From: Tridacna crocea
Taxonomy: Eukaryota > Mollusca > Bivalvia > Cardiida > Cardiidae
Assembly: GCA_943736015.1 (NCBI GenBank)
Contig: OX031064.1
Span: 59,379,861 to 59,443,860, forward strand
Length of the DNA: 64,000 bases
Direction of reading: 5' to 3'
Within the stretch, counting starts at the first letter, position 1; every line of letters starts with the position of its first letter. The translations under genes were made by a program, and so were the position numbers. The notes under the pieces are model-generated. The model had not been told where the DNA came from, did not search any database, and saw only the letters and a list, made by a program, of their open reading frames with translations. Of this stretch, positions 11,106-21,059 are shown one piece after another.

Positions 11106-11333
11106 TTAACCTTAACCACACAATGATGACTTTTAATGCTCTTTAGGAAGAAGCCTTTTGAAAACATTGTGGGAAAAGGCGAAAATGCTGGTAACCAGCA
11201 TTTTCTCCTTTTCCCACAAAGTTTTCTACCCTATGAAAGCAAAACTGCACCATTTGAGCCACTTAAAAATTATTATCTGCAAATGCTTTCAATTTGGATT
11301 GGTCTAAAATTTTACTGTGTGGTAACGGATTAA
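11106..11333 (+). mobile_element. TTAA MITE, family A, complete
   Basis: TTAA at both ends. Core with GGCGAAAATG on the left and CCACAAAGT on the right. R arm has a TTTTACTGTGTGG variant end. Confidence 0.85.
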
Positions 11334-11428
11334 TAAGGTAATGTTTTGTTCTCTACGTGAGAGATTGCTGTATGTTCAAATCTTTGCTGTACGTACTCTG
11401 CCTCAAATACATGTATATAGGTCAATGT

Positions 11429-11657
11429 TTAACTCTTTACCACACAATCCCAAGTTTTAACGACCCTGAGAAAGAAACCTGTTGAAAACACTGCGGGAAA
11501 AGGAGAAAATGCTGGTAACCAGCATTTTCTCCTTTTCCCACAGTGTTTTCTACCCTTCCCAAACCAAATTTTAATTTTTCATTCACCTTTATTTTGTCAT
11601 CTGCAAATGCTTTCAATTTGGACCAGTCTAAAGTTTTCTCGTGTGGTAAAGAGTTAA
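11429..11657 (+). mobile_element. TTAA MITE, family A, complete
   Basis: TTAA at both ends. ACACTGCGGG/CCCACAGTGT stem with one mismatch. R arm ends CTCGTGTGG instead of CGTTTGG. Confidence 0.88.
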
Positions 11658-11749
11658 GGGAAAAAGAAAAGGAAATGTTAATTAGATTGGGAATTTTCCT
11701 GCAATCTGTTATAGGCAGATAGACACAAAATTCAGATTTGACTGTATGT

Positions 11750-11978
11750 TTACCCTTTCCCAAACAGTCCCTAGTTTTAAAGACCATTAGAAGAAAGTTT
11801 TTGATAGAGAAGTGGGAAAAGGAGAAAATGCTGGGAATCAGAATCTTTTGCTTTTCGCATAATGTTTCTACTCTTTTACACCCAAATCTCACAATAACAA
11901 CCAAAAATAAAATTGTCATCTGCAAGTATGCTTTTAGTATAGAGAACACCAAAATTTTGTTGTTTGGTAAAAGGTTAA
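11750..11978 (+). mobile_element. Family A MITE, diverged
   Basis: Left end TTTACCC. The core has lost its symmetry (GCTGGGAATCAGAATC). Right TTAA at 11975-11978. Confidence 0.72.
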
Positions 11979-12051
11979 ATTGAATTTTAGTTTGAGATTT
12001 GACACTATGTTAAGATTTTGTAGTCCTTAATGTGTGACCTGTAATGCAAAA

Positions 12052-12142
12052 AGGGACCTTCTTGCAACTGCAAAAAGTATCAACCCTGGTCAGACTGCGC
12101 AGATTGTGCATGCTGAGCAGGGTCAACACTTTTTTTGCTATT
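12052..12142. repeat. Inverted repeat, GGTCAGACTGCGCAG family
   Basis: Stem AGTATCAACCCTGGTCAGAC pairs with a later GAGCAGGGTCAACACTTTT; loop near TGCGCAGATTGTGC. Related copies at 15279-15343, 31384-31466 and inside 31742-31958. Confidence 0.65.
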
Positions 12143-12303
12143 ATGATATTTTCTGTATGAAAAGTGATCATTCTACCTTACTATACAATCATTTTTGAAC
12201 TATCAACATTGTATTGACCTGCATTATCTTGATCTGTCTTCATGAAATTGATGTAAGGAATTCCTAGATTGTCTCTTTTCGCATGACGGGTGACATTATA
12301 CAG

Positions 12304-12366
12304 GCTGATGATGATGATGAATACTGAGGATCCTTGAGATATAATTGAAAAGGATCCCCATTCTTG
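12304..12366 (+). pseudogene. Decayed copy of the EDYLDM exon
   Basis: After TATACAG the sequence starts with Ala-Asp-Asp codons as in exon 14777-14842, and later shows a GAGGATcCTTgAGATAT stretch matching the DYLDM codons out of register. It ends TTG|GTAAAC, like the donors of the two intact copies. In phase 0 it hits TGA after seven codons, so inclusion would truncate the protein. I read it as a dead third copy, or a possible poison exon. Confidence 0.6.
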
Positions 12367-12493
12367 GTAAACCAGCAAATAAAAGCTGTAACAGCACATT
12401 GTATATTCAAATCTTTTCTAAAACCTGCTTCAACCATGTAAGGTCAAAATTAAAGGAAGTGGCTCCTATGTAAGTTTGAGATTTTACTGTGCT

Positions 12494-12722
12494 TTAACCC
12501 TTTACTCCGTATGGCATTTCTATGGTATCTCTGATTGACTGAAAATAACAGCAAGGACGAAGCTGTTTTTTATGGGTATATGACAGCTTTTGATAGCATA
12601 GAAAACATTGTGACAAAAGGTGAAATTGCTCTTCACGAGCAATTTCACCTTTTGTCACAATGTTTTCCAAAGGCTCCTACAAGCAATGCATAGAAATGAG
12701 TATCTATGGAGTAAAGGGTTAA
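12494..12722 (-). mobile_element. TTAA MITE, family B
   Basis: Family B: TTAA, ends CTCCATAGATACTC and CCCCATAAGGCATTTC, core stem TTGTGNCAAAAGGTGAAATT. 229 bp. Both stem arms here share TGACAAAAG/CTTTTGTCA in place of the common GGC/GCC version. It ends 31 bp before the YLDM exon at 12754. Confidence 0.87.
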
Positions 12723-12753
12723 AACTTTACCATAACATTTCCCTAATATACAG

Positions 12754-12831
12754 GCCAATGATGACGAAAATGGTGAGGATTACTTAGATATGAGCGAAGG
12801 GGGGAATTTTCCTCCTGTATCTGACAGGCTG
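12754..12831 (+). CDS. Adaptor exon, EDYLDM copy 1
   Basis: Residues 158-183, ANDDENGEDYLDMSEGG followed by NFPPVSDRL. Acceptor TATACAG, donor CTG|GTAAAT, phase 0-0. YLDM fits the YxxM consensus for the p85 subunit SH2 domains of PI3-kinase (family knowledge; binding is inferred). A TTAA element ends 31 bp upstream. Confidence 0.8.
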
Positions 12832-12914
12832 GTAAATATAAGCTTTAGCTTTGATGTAATTATAAGCTTTTCCTTCAACTGTCCATGTATCTTCAACTCT
12901 TTACCACACAATAC

Positions 12915-13363
12915 ATAGAGGATATTTGTATTTTTCGGTGAAAGATCGAAATTTATGTCATCGAGTGGACACCATCGGTAATATTTTCACGAGTGGTGCA
13001 GCCACGAGTGAAAATATTACCGATGGTGTTCACGAGATGAAATAAATTTCGATCTTTCACCGAAAAATACAAATATTCTATTTATTTCATTCTTTTTACC
13101 CTTTCTGGGTGGAGCTGTATCAAAATTCAGTACAGTTCTTTTCCCTTATTCCCCTAGGCGTATCCCTCCCGCATAGCAACGTTACGTCAAGCGCGAGAAA
13201 TGTAAGGTATATGACGTCATATTTCCCATCTGGTTGTTAGGCAAGCGCAATTAACCTAGGCAACAAGAACGTGAAAATCGGTATTTTCACTGGTGGTACC
13301 AGTGTAAGATCGAAAAATATTTTCACTGCTATTTCTCGATATCCTACCGGAAAGCATGAAATA
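12915..13363 (+). repeat. Foldback element F, copy 1
   Basis: About 450 bp. It opens with GGTGAAAGATCGAAATTTAT, inverse-repeated near 13030-13075, with GGTAATATTTTCACGAGTGG and its inverse inside; the tail ends CCTACCGGAAAGCATGAAAT. It sits inside a worn family A element whose start remains at 12893-12914. Second copy at 32093-32549. Confidence 0.75.
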
Positions 13364-13369
13364 AAGAGT

Positions 13370-13499
13370 TTTAATAACTCTGAAGAAGATGGATTTTGAA
13401 TACATTTTGGGAAAAGGAGAAAATGCAGGTGACTATCATTTTCTTTTTTTCCCACAATGTCTTTCCTTTCTGTAACAAGTCCATTCTTTGGAGCCATAT
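13370..13499 (+). mobile_element. Family A MITE remnant
   Basis: Worn L arm (CTCTGAAGAAGATGGATTTTG) and core with GCAGGTGACTATC centre. Probably the far side of the element split by foldback F. Confidence 0.55.
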
Positions 13500-13728
13500 T
13501 TAACCCTTTACTCCATAGATACTTATTTCTACATGTTGCTTGTAGGAGCCTTTGGAAAACATTGTGGCAAAAGGTGAAATTGCTCGTGACGAGCAGTTTC
13601 ACCTTTTGTCACAATGTTTTCTATGCTATTGAAAGGGGTCATTAACACATAAGAAACAGCTTCATCCTTGCTTTTATTTAGGGTCAATTCGAGATACCAT
13701 AGAAATGCCTTATGGGGTAAAGGGTTAA
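13500..13728 (+). mobile_element. TTAA MITE, family B, complete
   Basis: TTAA 13500-13503 and 13725-13728. Core centre GCTCGTGACGAGC. The right TTAA is shared with the next family A element. Confidence 0.87.
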
Positions 13729-14282
13729 TCCTTTACCAAATAAGTCCTGGCTTTAAAAACCCTTAGGAAGAGGCTTTCTGAAAATTAACCGACCGATTAG
13801 ATCAGTAGGTAGAGCGTAGGACTCGTGAACACAATGTTTTGGGTCTCTACAGGTTGTGGGTTCGAGTCCCTGGCTGGCCAACTAAAAAATTATTAATAGT
13901 CTTTCGGATGAGACGTTAAACCGAGGTCCTGTGTGACGGTGCTATACACGAGCACGTTAAAGAACCAGGCGGAATTCTCAGTAGTTTCATCCTGTATCCT
14001 TGCACTATCCCCTGTAACAACTAACCGACTTCTGGGGGCGTCGCTCAGATAGGCAACCGGTAGCGACGATAAATAAATGAAAATAATCAATCAAATCTTT
14101 CTGAAAACACTGTGTGAAAAGGAGAAAATGTTGGTAACCAGCATTTTCTCCTTTTTCCACATTGTTTTCTACTCTTCCAAAGTCAAATTTCAATTTTTGA
14201 TTTTTGAGTCATGTATATTTTGTCATCTGCAAATGCTTTCAATTTGGGCAAGTCTAAGATTAAATTGTCTAGTAAAGGTTAA
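13725..14282 (+). mobile_element. Family A MITE split by a SINE
   Basis: L arm at 13725-13784, SINE 13785-14096, then core and R arm to TTAA 14279-14282. Without the SINE it is of normal length. Confidence 0.85.
13785..14096 (+). mobile_element. tRNA-derived SINE with 11-bp target duplication
   Basis: Head has an A-box-like TCAGTAGGTAGAGCG near 13802 and a B box GGTTCGAGTCC at 13859-13869, the RNA polymerase III promoter layout. The body contains GGATGAGACGTTAAACCGAG and GCACGTTAAAGAACC, blocks typical of invertebrate SINE cores. The tail is A-rich (AAATAAATGAAAATAATC). Flanked by CTTTCTGAAAA at 13774-13784 and 14097-14107. The exact SINE family is not assigned. Confidence 0.88.
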
Positions 14283-14473
14283 TTTGTTATCTGCCAAGGC
14301 TTTCCATAAGGACAAATCTGAACCCTGAGACTGCAGAGTGTGGCTGGGATAACTTTTACATATAGTGAGATCGAGATCAGACTGCACAGAACATGAAATT
14401 TAATCTTTGATATGCACTTTTTTGTTTTGAAATAGCTACAATGGAGCTTTTACTATTGCCTTAAAGGTATCAT

Positions 14474-14746
14474 TTTACTCGTTACCAAATGACAAAATTG
14501 TCGACTGGTCCAAATCGAAAGCATTTGCAGACAGCAAACAAAATTAATATGACTGAAACATTGAAATTTAGTTACCGAAGAGTACAAAACATAGTGGAAA
14601 AAGGAGAAAATGCTGGTTACCAGCATTTTCTCCTTTTTCCACAATGTTTTCTAAAGGCTTCAATCTCAGAAGTCGGGATTTTGTGGAAAATAGTTACCTT
14701 TTTCAGTGAGATATTAGTTAAGTTTTCCTGTGTGGTAACGAGTTAA
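14474..14746 (-). mobile_element. Family A MITE with 40-bp insert in L arm
   Basis: Left end mutated, right TTAA 14743-14746. Core clean, with both stems GTGGAAAAAGG/CCTTTTTCCAC. About 40 extra bp interrupt the L arm near 14695-14730. Ends 30 bp before the YLDM exon 14777. Confidence 0.78.
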
Positions 14747-14776
14747 ATCTTTATGTAACCTTCCTCAAATATCCAG

Positions 14777-14842
14777 GCTGATGATGAGGATTATTTAGAT
14801 ATGAATGATGGGGGAATTGTATCTCCCATTACTAGAAGATTG
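14777..14842 (+). CDS. Adaptor exon, EDYLDM copy 2
   Basis: Residues 184-205, ADDEDYLDMNDGG then IVSPITRRL. Acceptor ATCCAG, donor TTG|GTAAAT. It shares GTAAATATAAGC at the intron start with the previous exon, so the duplication included flanking intron. Second YxxM motif. Confidence 0.8.
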
Positions 14843-15042
14843 GTAAATATAAGCATGCTTTTAACACCTTACACTGATTGGCTATGCAATCTGTTGTAAT
14901 TTGTGACCTGTCACTGAAAAAAGGACCATCTGAGAATTCTGTACATCAATTTGATAAAAAGAGATCAACAATAGTGGAGGTCAGTGTAAGCTGATAATTC
15001 AAAAATGATTGACAATAACCACTTTACAAATAGAAAATGTCA

Positions 15043-15271
15043 TTAACCCATTACCACACAATCCCAACCTTTGACGCCCCTGAGAAAGAAGCCTTTAGAA
15101 AACATTGTGGGAAAAGGAGAAAATGCTGGTAACCAGCATTTTCTCCTTTTCCCACAATGTTTTCTACCCTTCACAAAACAAATTTCAAAATTTCAGTCAC
15201 TTTTATTTTGTCATCTGCAATTCCTTTCAATATTGACAGACCTAAAATTTTGTGGTTTGGTAATGGGTTAA
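15043..15271 (+). mobile_element. TTAA MITE, family A, complete
   Basis: TTAA at both ends. Clean hairpin core (GGTAACC centre). R arm altered to GTGGTTTGG near its end. Confidence 0.88.
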
Positions 15272-15278
15272 AGGGAAA

Positions 15279-15343
15279 AGTGTCAACCCTGGTCAGTCTG
15301 CGCAGTTTGTGCAGTCTGACCAGAGTTGACACTTTTTGCATTT
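15279..15343. repeat. Inverted repeat, GGTCAGTCTGCGCAG family
   Basis: AGTGTCAACCCTGGTCAGTC pairs with GTCTGACCAGAGTTGACACT around CGCAGTTTGTGCA. It starts a few bases after the previous MITE. Confidence 0.7.
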
Positions 15344-15376
15344 CCCAGAAGATCCTTTTTTGGTGTCGTGGGTCAA

Positions 15377-15545
15377 ATTTATTTTTGTGCCAAACAACAG
15401 AATTTTGGATTTTTCCAAAATTGACAGCACTGACAGACAACAAAATAGTGCTGGTCATCTCCTTTATTTCCTTTCTGTTTTCACTATGTTTTCCAAAGCC
15501 TCCTCCATCAGAGTAGTTAAAACAGATTATTTGAAAATGTTTTAA
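15377..15545 (-). mobile_element. Family A MITE remnant
   Basis: R arm recognisable from GCCAAACAACAGAATTTTGG. Core and L arm strongly worn. Ends in the TTAA that opens the next copy. Confidence 0.55.
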
Positions 15546-15760
15546 CCCGTTACCACACAGCAAAATTTTAGAACCTATCTAAATTGAAAGCATCTGCAGA
15601 CGACAATTTCAAAGTGGTTCCGATGGTGGAATTTTGCTTTGATAGGGCAGAAAACATTGTGGGAAAAGGAGGAAATGCATTTTCTACTTTTCCCACAATG
15701 TTTTCTAAAGGTTTCTCTCTCAGGGGCATCAAAAGTAGGGACTGTGTGGTAATGGGTTAA
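15542..15760 (-). mobile_element. TTAA MITE, family A, short core
   Basis: TTAA 15542-15545 and 15757-15760. The hairpin tip is deleted (GAGGAAATGCATTTTC). Right TTAA shared with the next element. Confidence 0.83.
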
Positions 15761-15984
15761 TTCTCTACCAAGCAACAAAATTTTGGGCTACACCAAATTG
15801 AAAGGAATCGTGGAAGACAAATTTAATGTTGCCAAAATGATGATTTTTGTCTTTTATAGACTAGAAAACTTTGTGGGAAAAGGAGAAAATGCTGGTTACC
15901 AGCATTTTCTCCTTTTCCCACAATGTTTTCAAAAGGCTTCTATCTCAGGGTCATAAAACCAGGGATTGTGTGGTAAAAGGTTAA
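15757..15984 (-). mobile_element. TTAA MITE, family A, complete
   Basis: Shares 15757-15760 with its neighbour; ends at TTAA 15981-15984. Clean core (GGTTACC centre). Confidence 0.86.
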
Positions 15985-15989
15985 AGCAG

Positions 15990-16222
15990 TGAAGCCTCTC
16001 CCAAATGAAAAAAGAGTAGATCCAAATTGAAAGAACTTGTACAAAAAAATTTAGAATTGGCACATAGGAACTGTAAAGTTCTTTGACAGATCAGAAAACA
16101 ATGTTGTAATAGGAGAAAATGCTGATTACCAGATTTTCTCCTTTTACCACAATGTTTTTAAAAGGTCTCTTTCTCACTTCCTCAGGGTCGTGAAATCACA
16201 GGATTGTTTTGTAAATGGTTAA
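15990..16222 (-). mobile_element. Family A MITE, diverged
   Basis: Begins CCTCTCCCAAATG. Core worn (GTTGTAATAGG). The L arm holds a doubled CTCACTTCCTCAGG. Right TTAA 16219-16222. Confidence 0.68.
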
Positions 16223-16228
16223 AGTGTC

Positions 16229-16434
16229 TTAACTCTTTATCAAACAACAAAATTTTTAACTGGTCCAAGTTGAAAGCACTTGCAGACAACAAAATAAATG
16301 TATCTCAAAACTTGAACTTTGTTCCCAGCAGGGTAGAGAACATTGTTGGCAAAGGAAAAAATGCTGGTTACAATGTTTTCAAAAGGCTTCTATCTCATGG
16401 TCATAAAAACCAGGGATTGTTTGGTAAAAGGTTA
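16229..16434 (-). mobile_element. TTAA MITE, family A, half hairpin
   Basis: TTAA at both ends, but the right stem is deleted after GCTGGTTAC, so no hairpin forms. Confidence 0.8.
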
Positions 16435-16618
16435 AGTGAGTTGCAGATGATGCAATTTTCCATAAATGGTAGTGTTCAATTTAGATACGATGAAAAACAT
16501 TGTGGAAAAAAGAGAAAATGCTGGTTACAATCATTTTCTCCTTTTCTCACTATGTTTTATATAGCCCTCTTTATCAGGGTCATTAAGACACAGGATTGCA
16601 TCATAAAGAGCTGTAACT
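16431..16618 (-). mobile_element. Family A MITE, partial
   Basis: Follows the previous copy at the shared TTAA. The outer R arm is missing, the core is readable, and the right end is decayed. Confidence 0.62.
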
Positions 16619-16624
16619 CTTTCT

Positions 16625-16852
16625 TGACCCTTTACAGAATTTTAGCCTTGGTCTAAATTGAAAGCATTTGCAGACAAGTTTTTCAGTTTCAGTGTTGCTC
16701 AAAAGGTGCACTTTTTTTTTATAGAGTAAAAAAACATTGTGAGAAAAGGAGAAAATGCTAGTAACCAGCATTTTCTCCTTTTCTCACAATGTTTTCAAAA
16801 GCCTTAAGTCTCAGGAGTGTTAAAAGTCATCATTGTGTGGTAAAGGGTCAAG
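16625..16852 (-). mobile_element. Family A MITE, stem variant GTGAG
   Basis: Ends worn to TGAC/TCAA. Both stems carry the same change (TTGTGAGAAAAGG and CCTTTTCTCACAA). Confidence 0.78.
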
Positions 16853-17117
16853 CAAGATTATATTTTTATAAACCCTGGGAAGATGGTTCTTCCAAAATAT
16901 CCTGGTAAAGAGGCAATTTCCCCTTTTTCAACAGTGTCCTTTCAAACACAAGTGGCATGTTATGAACTACATTTCATTTGCTGTCTGGTTGACAATTATT
17001 GCATTCTTAGTCTGATTCCAGATAAAATCAAAGCATTGAAAACACTGGAGTGGCATTTGTCAATGAAGCCATTGTGTGGAATTAATAATTTGAAAGAAAA
17101 AGAAAAATATTATTGAA

Positions 17118-17291
17118 ATGTTTTTTGTCTTATTCTTCAAGATTTTCTGACAGTGAAAGAAAAAGAACTTCTGATTGGCTAAACCATATGGTTTAGCCAA
17201 TCAGAAGTTCTGTTACTTTCACACTGACAAAATTCTGAAGAATAAGACTTAAGAATGTTCTTAAGAATGGTTAGTGTATATGGACCCTGGT
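17118..17291. repeat. Palindromic repeat family P, uninterrupted copy
   Basis: Stem from CTTATTCTTCAAGATTTT through AACTTCTGATTGGCTAAACC to the inverse. It ends in GAATGTTCTTAAGAATGG and TGGACCCTGG. The intact GTTCTTAAGAATGG here is the empty form of the site filled at 22307. Confidence 0.82.
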
Positions 17292-17744
17292 TGAGCCTCT
17301 AGATATTGTTTTTTTTTGCAGAAGTAGTTCTGAGAATGTCTGTTCTTTAAAACTTCATGTTTTCAGTTCAACTGAAATATAGCATGTTTGACTGATCAAG
17401 ATTTTGTTACCTAGATTTTTTGTTGTTCTTGTAATTCTTCGTCATAGCATGACATGTCTTAAATAGTTTCTTATTATGTACTTTTATTTTCCTTGAGCTA
17501 TTTTTTACCAAATGCAGTATTTTGCCTGGGACAGTCAAGTGGGTTAACAATAATTGTCTCTGACCCTTGCAGAAATACAAGAAGCTTCCAAAATATGTCC
17601 TGGCTATGTGAATTTTGATTGGACATTTTTCTTTTTCAATGGGACAATGTCTGAGAACCTTCCTGCTGGCAGAGTATACTGCCCAAACCATATTTCTTGT
17701 GTCTTTTTCAGTCAAGCGTTCACCCTTAGCAAACTTTCCCTTGG
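17292..17744. other. Intron sequence, nothing recognised
   Basis: A CCCTTGCAG acceptor-like site near 17575 opens a plus-strand frame, but it matches no adaptor segment and is not needed to keep the gene frame. Confidence 0.45.
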
Positions 17745-18023
17745 TTAACCCTTTATAACATAATCACAAGCCTGGATAACCTTCAGGATAATGCCCTTTA
17801 ACTCATTACCAAACAACAAAATTTTAGGTTTGTCCAAATGAAAGCACTTGCAGATGGCAAAATAAAAGTGACTGAAAATTTTGAATTTCTTTTGTGAAGG
17901 GTAGAAAACATTGTGGGAAAAGGAGAAAATGCTGGTTACCAGCATTTTCTCCTTTTTCCATAATGTTTTCTAAAGTCTTTTTCTCAGGGTCATCAAAAGT
18001 AGAGATTGTGTGGTTATGGGTTA
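17745..18023 (-). mobile_element. Family A MITE plus abutting L-arm fragment
   Basis: A 53-bp worn L arm (17745-17797) runs into a complete reverse copy from TTAA 17798-17801 to TTAG 18020-18023. Its core is intact. Confidence 0.75.
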
Positions 18024-18310
18024 GAAGCATTGTTGAAAAAGTAGAAATGCTTGTAACCAGTATTTCTTTCCAATTTTCTAGAGTTTTCTGCACCATCAAA
18101 TGCAGAAATCATCATATTAGAAACCTTTAATTTGTTGGCTGATATATCCTGTTAGGAGAATTCTGAAATTTTGTCATTCGTTAAAAAATGAAACCACCCA
18201 AAGAAAGGTATATTATATAATTGAATGAGATGGAGAAAATACTGCCAATCAGCATTTTCTCCTTTTCTTAGAATGTTTTACAAAGTTTTGTTCTTCATAG
18301 GTTTGTTTTA
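18024..18310 (+). mobile_element. Two worn family A fragments
   Basis: One core plus R arm lacking the L arm (18024-18186) and one isolated core (about 18222-18270). Confidence 0.55.
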
Positions 18311-18507
18311 TCAACCCTTTACTCCATAGATACTCATTTCTATTCTTTGCTTGTAGGAGCCTTGCTCATCATGAGCAATTTCACCTTTTGCCACAATGTT
18401 TTCTACACTATCAAAAGGTGTCATACACATAGGAAACAGCTTCATCCTTGCTCTTATTTAGGGTCAATTAGAGATACCATAGAAATGCCTTATGGGTAAA
18501 GGGTTAA
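18311..18507 (+). mobile_element. TTAA MITE, family B, one stem deleted
   Basis: The left half of the hairpin is lost (GGAGCCTTGCTCATCATGAG). Right stem and R arm complete to TTAA 18504-18507. Confidence 0.8.
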
Positions 18508-18609
18508 AGAGTTAAGCAAGTTACTGGTCACTGTCGTGAGCCAGAAAGGATGGTGCATAACATCTATGATTTTAACAATACATGTAAATCCTGAATTGAA
18601 CATACATGC

Positions 18610-18835
18610 TCAACTCTTTTCTAAACGCCAAAGTTTTTACTACTCAAAATTGAAAACATTTTCAGATGACAAATTCAAAGAATCTTGAATGATGTTTCTG
18701 TGTTTGATGAAGTATAAAGCATTGTTCGAAAAGGAGAAAATGCTTGTATCAAGCATTTCCTCCTTTTCCTAGAATGCTTTCGAATGCTCCTTTTCTCAGT
18801 TTCATTAAAAGCGGATTATGTTGGAAAAGGGTTAA
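18610..18835 (-). mobile_element. Family A MITE, diverged
   Basis: Left TCAA, right TTAA. Core with GCTTGTATCAAGC tip, a new symmetric sequence unlike the usual GCTGGTTACCAGC. Confidence 0.72.
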
Positions 18836-18884
18836 GTATTTATTTGCCTTCGGAAGCTCAGAGAAACAGAGACTCAAAAAAACC

Positions 18885-19089
18885 TTAGCTCTGTACCAGG
18901 TGGCAACATTCAAGACTGGTCCAAATTGAAGCATTGTGGCTCAGATGATGTGATTTGTCCATGAAAGGGTCGAAAACATTGTTGGAAATACAGAAAATGC
19001 CAGCAGTATTTTCTTTTTCCACAATGTTTTTGATAGCGACCTATCAGAGGGTCATTGAGAAAATTTAAGATCATTTGGTAAAGTGTTAA
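18885..19089 (-). mobile_element. Family A MITE, old
   Basis: Worn throughout. R arm CAAGACTGGTCCAAATTG is the best-kept part. Right TTAA 19086-19089. Confidence 0.65.
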
Positions 19090-19180
19090 AGGACAGCAAA
19101 ATTGTTGTGTTGTTTAAAATTTAATGCTTCTTCAATTTCATTGTAGGTTTTTCCCAAAAATTTTCAAGGGAGAGGACTTT

Positions 19181-19876
19181 TCAAAGCATTTTTGGAAAAG
19201 GACTAAATCTTAGAAAGCATTGTATGGCCTCTAAAGGCCACATTTTCAGCCTGATGCTCTTGAGAATTAGTCAAAATTTTTGTCTTTATGACATCTCGGA
19301 CTACTTTGAAATTGCATCCACAATGGGTCAAAAAGTAGTTCATGTCACAAAGCTAAATGTTAAAATGGCTAAATGTTAGAAAAACCTTGTGTCTTTTCTA
19401 GAGGGTGCATTATTAGCCTGATACTAATGAAACTTGGTCAAAATGTTTGTGCTGATGATATCTTGATCAAGTTTGAAAATGGGTCACACTGGGTCAGAAG
19501 TAGTTCACTGACCCAAATCTTACAAAAACCTTGTCTGCAATCTAGAGACCACACTTTCGGCCTGATGCTTTTGAAACTGGGTCAGAACGGTTGTCTTATT
19601 GAAATCTCAGACAAATTTAAAATTGAGTCGCAACAAATCAAAATGTTGGTCTCTGGGCTATATCAGAAAAAACTTGTGTGCAGTCTAGAGACCAAATTTT
19701 CGATCTGAAACTCATGAAACATTATTAGAATGTTTATCTCCATGAGATATCTGATAGTTTCAAAAAGTAGGTCAAGTTGGCTAAAAATTAGGTCACTTAT
19801 TGTCATTCAGTTTACGTCATTAGAACCAAGATTTCCTCTGCTTTATCAAATGTTAAGGGGCCATAGCTCTCTTGTT
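19181..19876 (+). repeat. GGTCA-rich tandem repeat, diverged
   Basis: About four units (near 19206, 19378, 19535, 19685) matching the 4391-5500 family, ending GGGGCCATAGCTCTCTTGTT. Much more diverged than the first array. Confidence 0.7.
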
Positions 19877-19966
19877 TTCTCATCTGGAATTTTTTTCAAT
19901 TTAAAATTGTTGAAAAAAGTTACCATTTAGTAAAGATTGAAAGAAATTGCAGTGTATAATTGTATT

Positions 19967-20192
19967 TTAACCCATTACCACTCAGTTCCTACCTTTGATG
20001 CCCCTGAGAAAGAAGCCTTTTGAAAACACTGTAGGAAAAGGAGAAAATGCTGGTAACCAGCATTTTCTCCTTTTCCCACAGTGTTTTCTACCCATCCAAG
20101 AACAAATTTAAATCTTTCAGTCACTTTTATTTTGTCTGCAAATGCTTTCAATTTGGACAAGTCTAAAATATTGTCCTCTGGTAATGAGTTAA
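19967..20192 (+). mobile_element. TTAA MITE, family A, complete
   Basis: TTAA at both ends. ACACTGTAGG/CCCACAGTGT stem. Ends 65 bp before the exon at 20258. Confidence 0.87.
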
Positions 20193-20257
20193 ATAGGGGA
20201 TGGCAGAGTCATATGGAACTCCAGCAAATCGTGAATTTTTTCTATGTATTTTAATAG

Positions 20258-20335
20258 ACTCCACCTTCGCAGAAAAGGAAAAATGAAAATGTCGGCAGAG
20301 TACAACCAATGAAGCAGACCCCAAAACCCCAGCTG
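20258..20335 (+). CDS. Adaptor exon, basic proline-rich linker
   Basis: Residues 206-231, TPPSQKRKNENVGRVQPMKQ then TPKPQL. Acceptor TTTTAATAG, donor CTG|GTATGC, phase 0-0. No tyrosine. The composition suits an SH3-binding or flexible linker region. A TTAA element ends 65 bp upstream. Confidence 0.7.
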
Positions 20336-20366
20336 GTATGCCTTCAATAGTTTTCTTTTGTAAATC

Positions 20367-20490
20367 CTTTGTCAAGCAATCCTTGGTTTTAGGACCCTGA
20401 GATAGAAGCCTTTTGAAAACATTGTGGGAACAGGAGAGAATGCTGGTAACCAGAATTTTCTTCTTTTCCCACATTGTTTTCTACCCTGCT
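20367..20490 (+). mobile_element. Family A MITE, R arm missing
   Basis: L arm and core only, 32 bp after the donor of exon 20258-20335. Breaks off at CTGCTGGAAACCC. Confidence 0.68.
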
Positions 20491-20553
20491 GGAAACCCTA
20501 ACCCACAATATTGTCTCCATTTCCACCAGCCAATATCTCCATTTTAATGGTCT

Positions 20554-20808
20554 TTAACTCATTACCAAAAGGCAATATTTTAGACAAGTCCAAATTGAAA
20601 GCATTTGCAGACAACAAAATAAAAGTGACTGAAAATTTGAAATTTGGTTTGTGAAGGGTAGAAAACATTGTGGGAAAAGGAGAAATGCTGTTACCAGCAT
20701 TTTCTCCTTTTCCCACAATGTTTTCTGAAGGCTTCTTTCTCAGGGGTGTCAAAAGAAGGCTTCTTTTCCAGGGGCGTCCAAAATAGGGATTGTGCGGTAA
20801 TGGGTTAA
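20554..20808 (-). mobile_element. TTAA MITE, family A, L arm partly duplicated
   Basis: GGCTTCTTTCTCAGGGG appears twice in tandem near 20732-20775. TTAA at both ends; the right one is reused by the next fragment. Confidence 0.82.
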
Positions 20809-20940
20809 CAAACAACAAAATTTTAGACTTGTCCGAATTGAAAGTATTTGCAAACAACAAAATAAACATAACTCAAAAATTGAAATTTGTTTCTAGCAGA
20901 GTAGAAAATATTGTGGGAAAAGAAGAAAATCCTGGTAACA
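20805..20940 (-). mobile_element. Family A MITE, left half only
   Basis: R arm without its CTCTTTACC tip, then the first core stem. Stops at CCTGGTAACACTGG. Confidence 0.65.
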
Positions 20941-21059
20941 CTGGTTATCTCAAACATTGTATGAGCTTTACTTATTTTTTTGTTTGCATATTATGCTTTC
21001 ATGGAGAACATGTGTAAAAGTGTCGCCTTTGATACAGATTTAGAACACAAATGAAAACA

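Noticed and set aside
11437-11952. 171-codon minus-strand ORF
   Set aside because: It runs through two MITEs; the GKGENAGYQHFLLFPQ string recurs in dozens of frames and is the hairpin core translated.
13799-13880. Functional tRNA gene
   Set aside because: A and B boxes are present but the acceptor stem does not pair and it is followed by a SINE body with an A-rich tail and target duplication.
16204-16656. 150-codon plus-strand ORF
   Set aside because: Chance open frame across chained MITEs.
17554-17748. Extra adaptor exon after CCCTTGCAG
   Set aside because: The encoded sequence has no tyrosine or proline motif like the neighbours, and the gene frame is complete without it.
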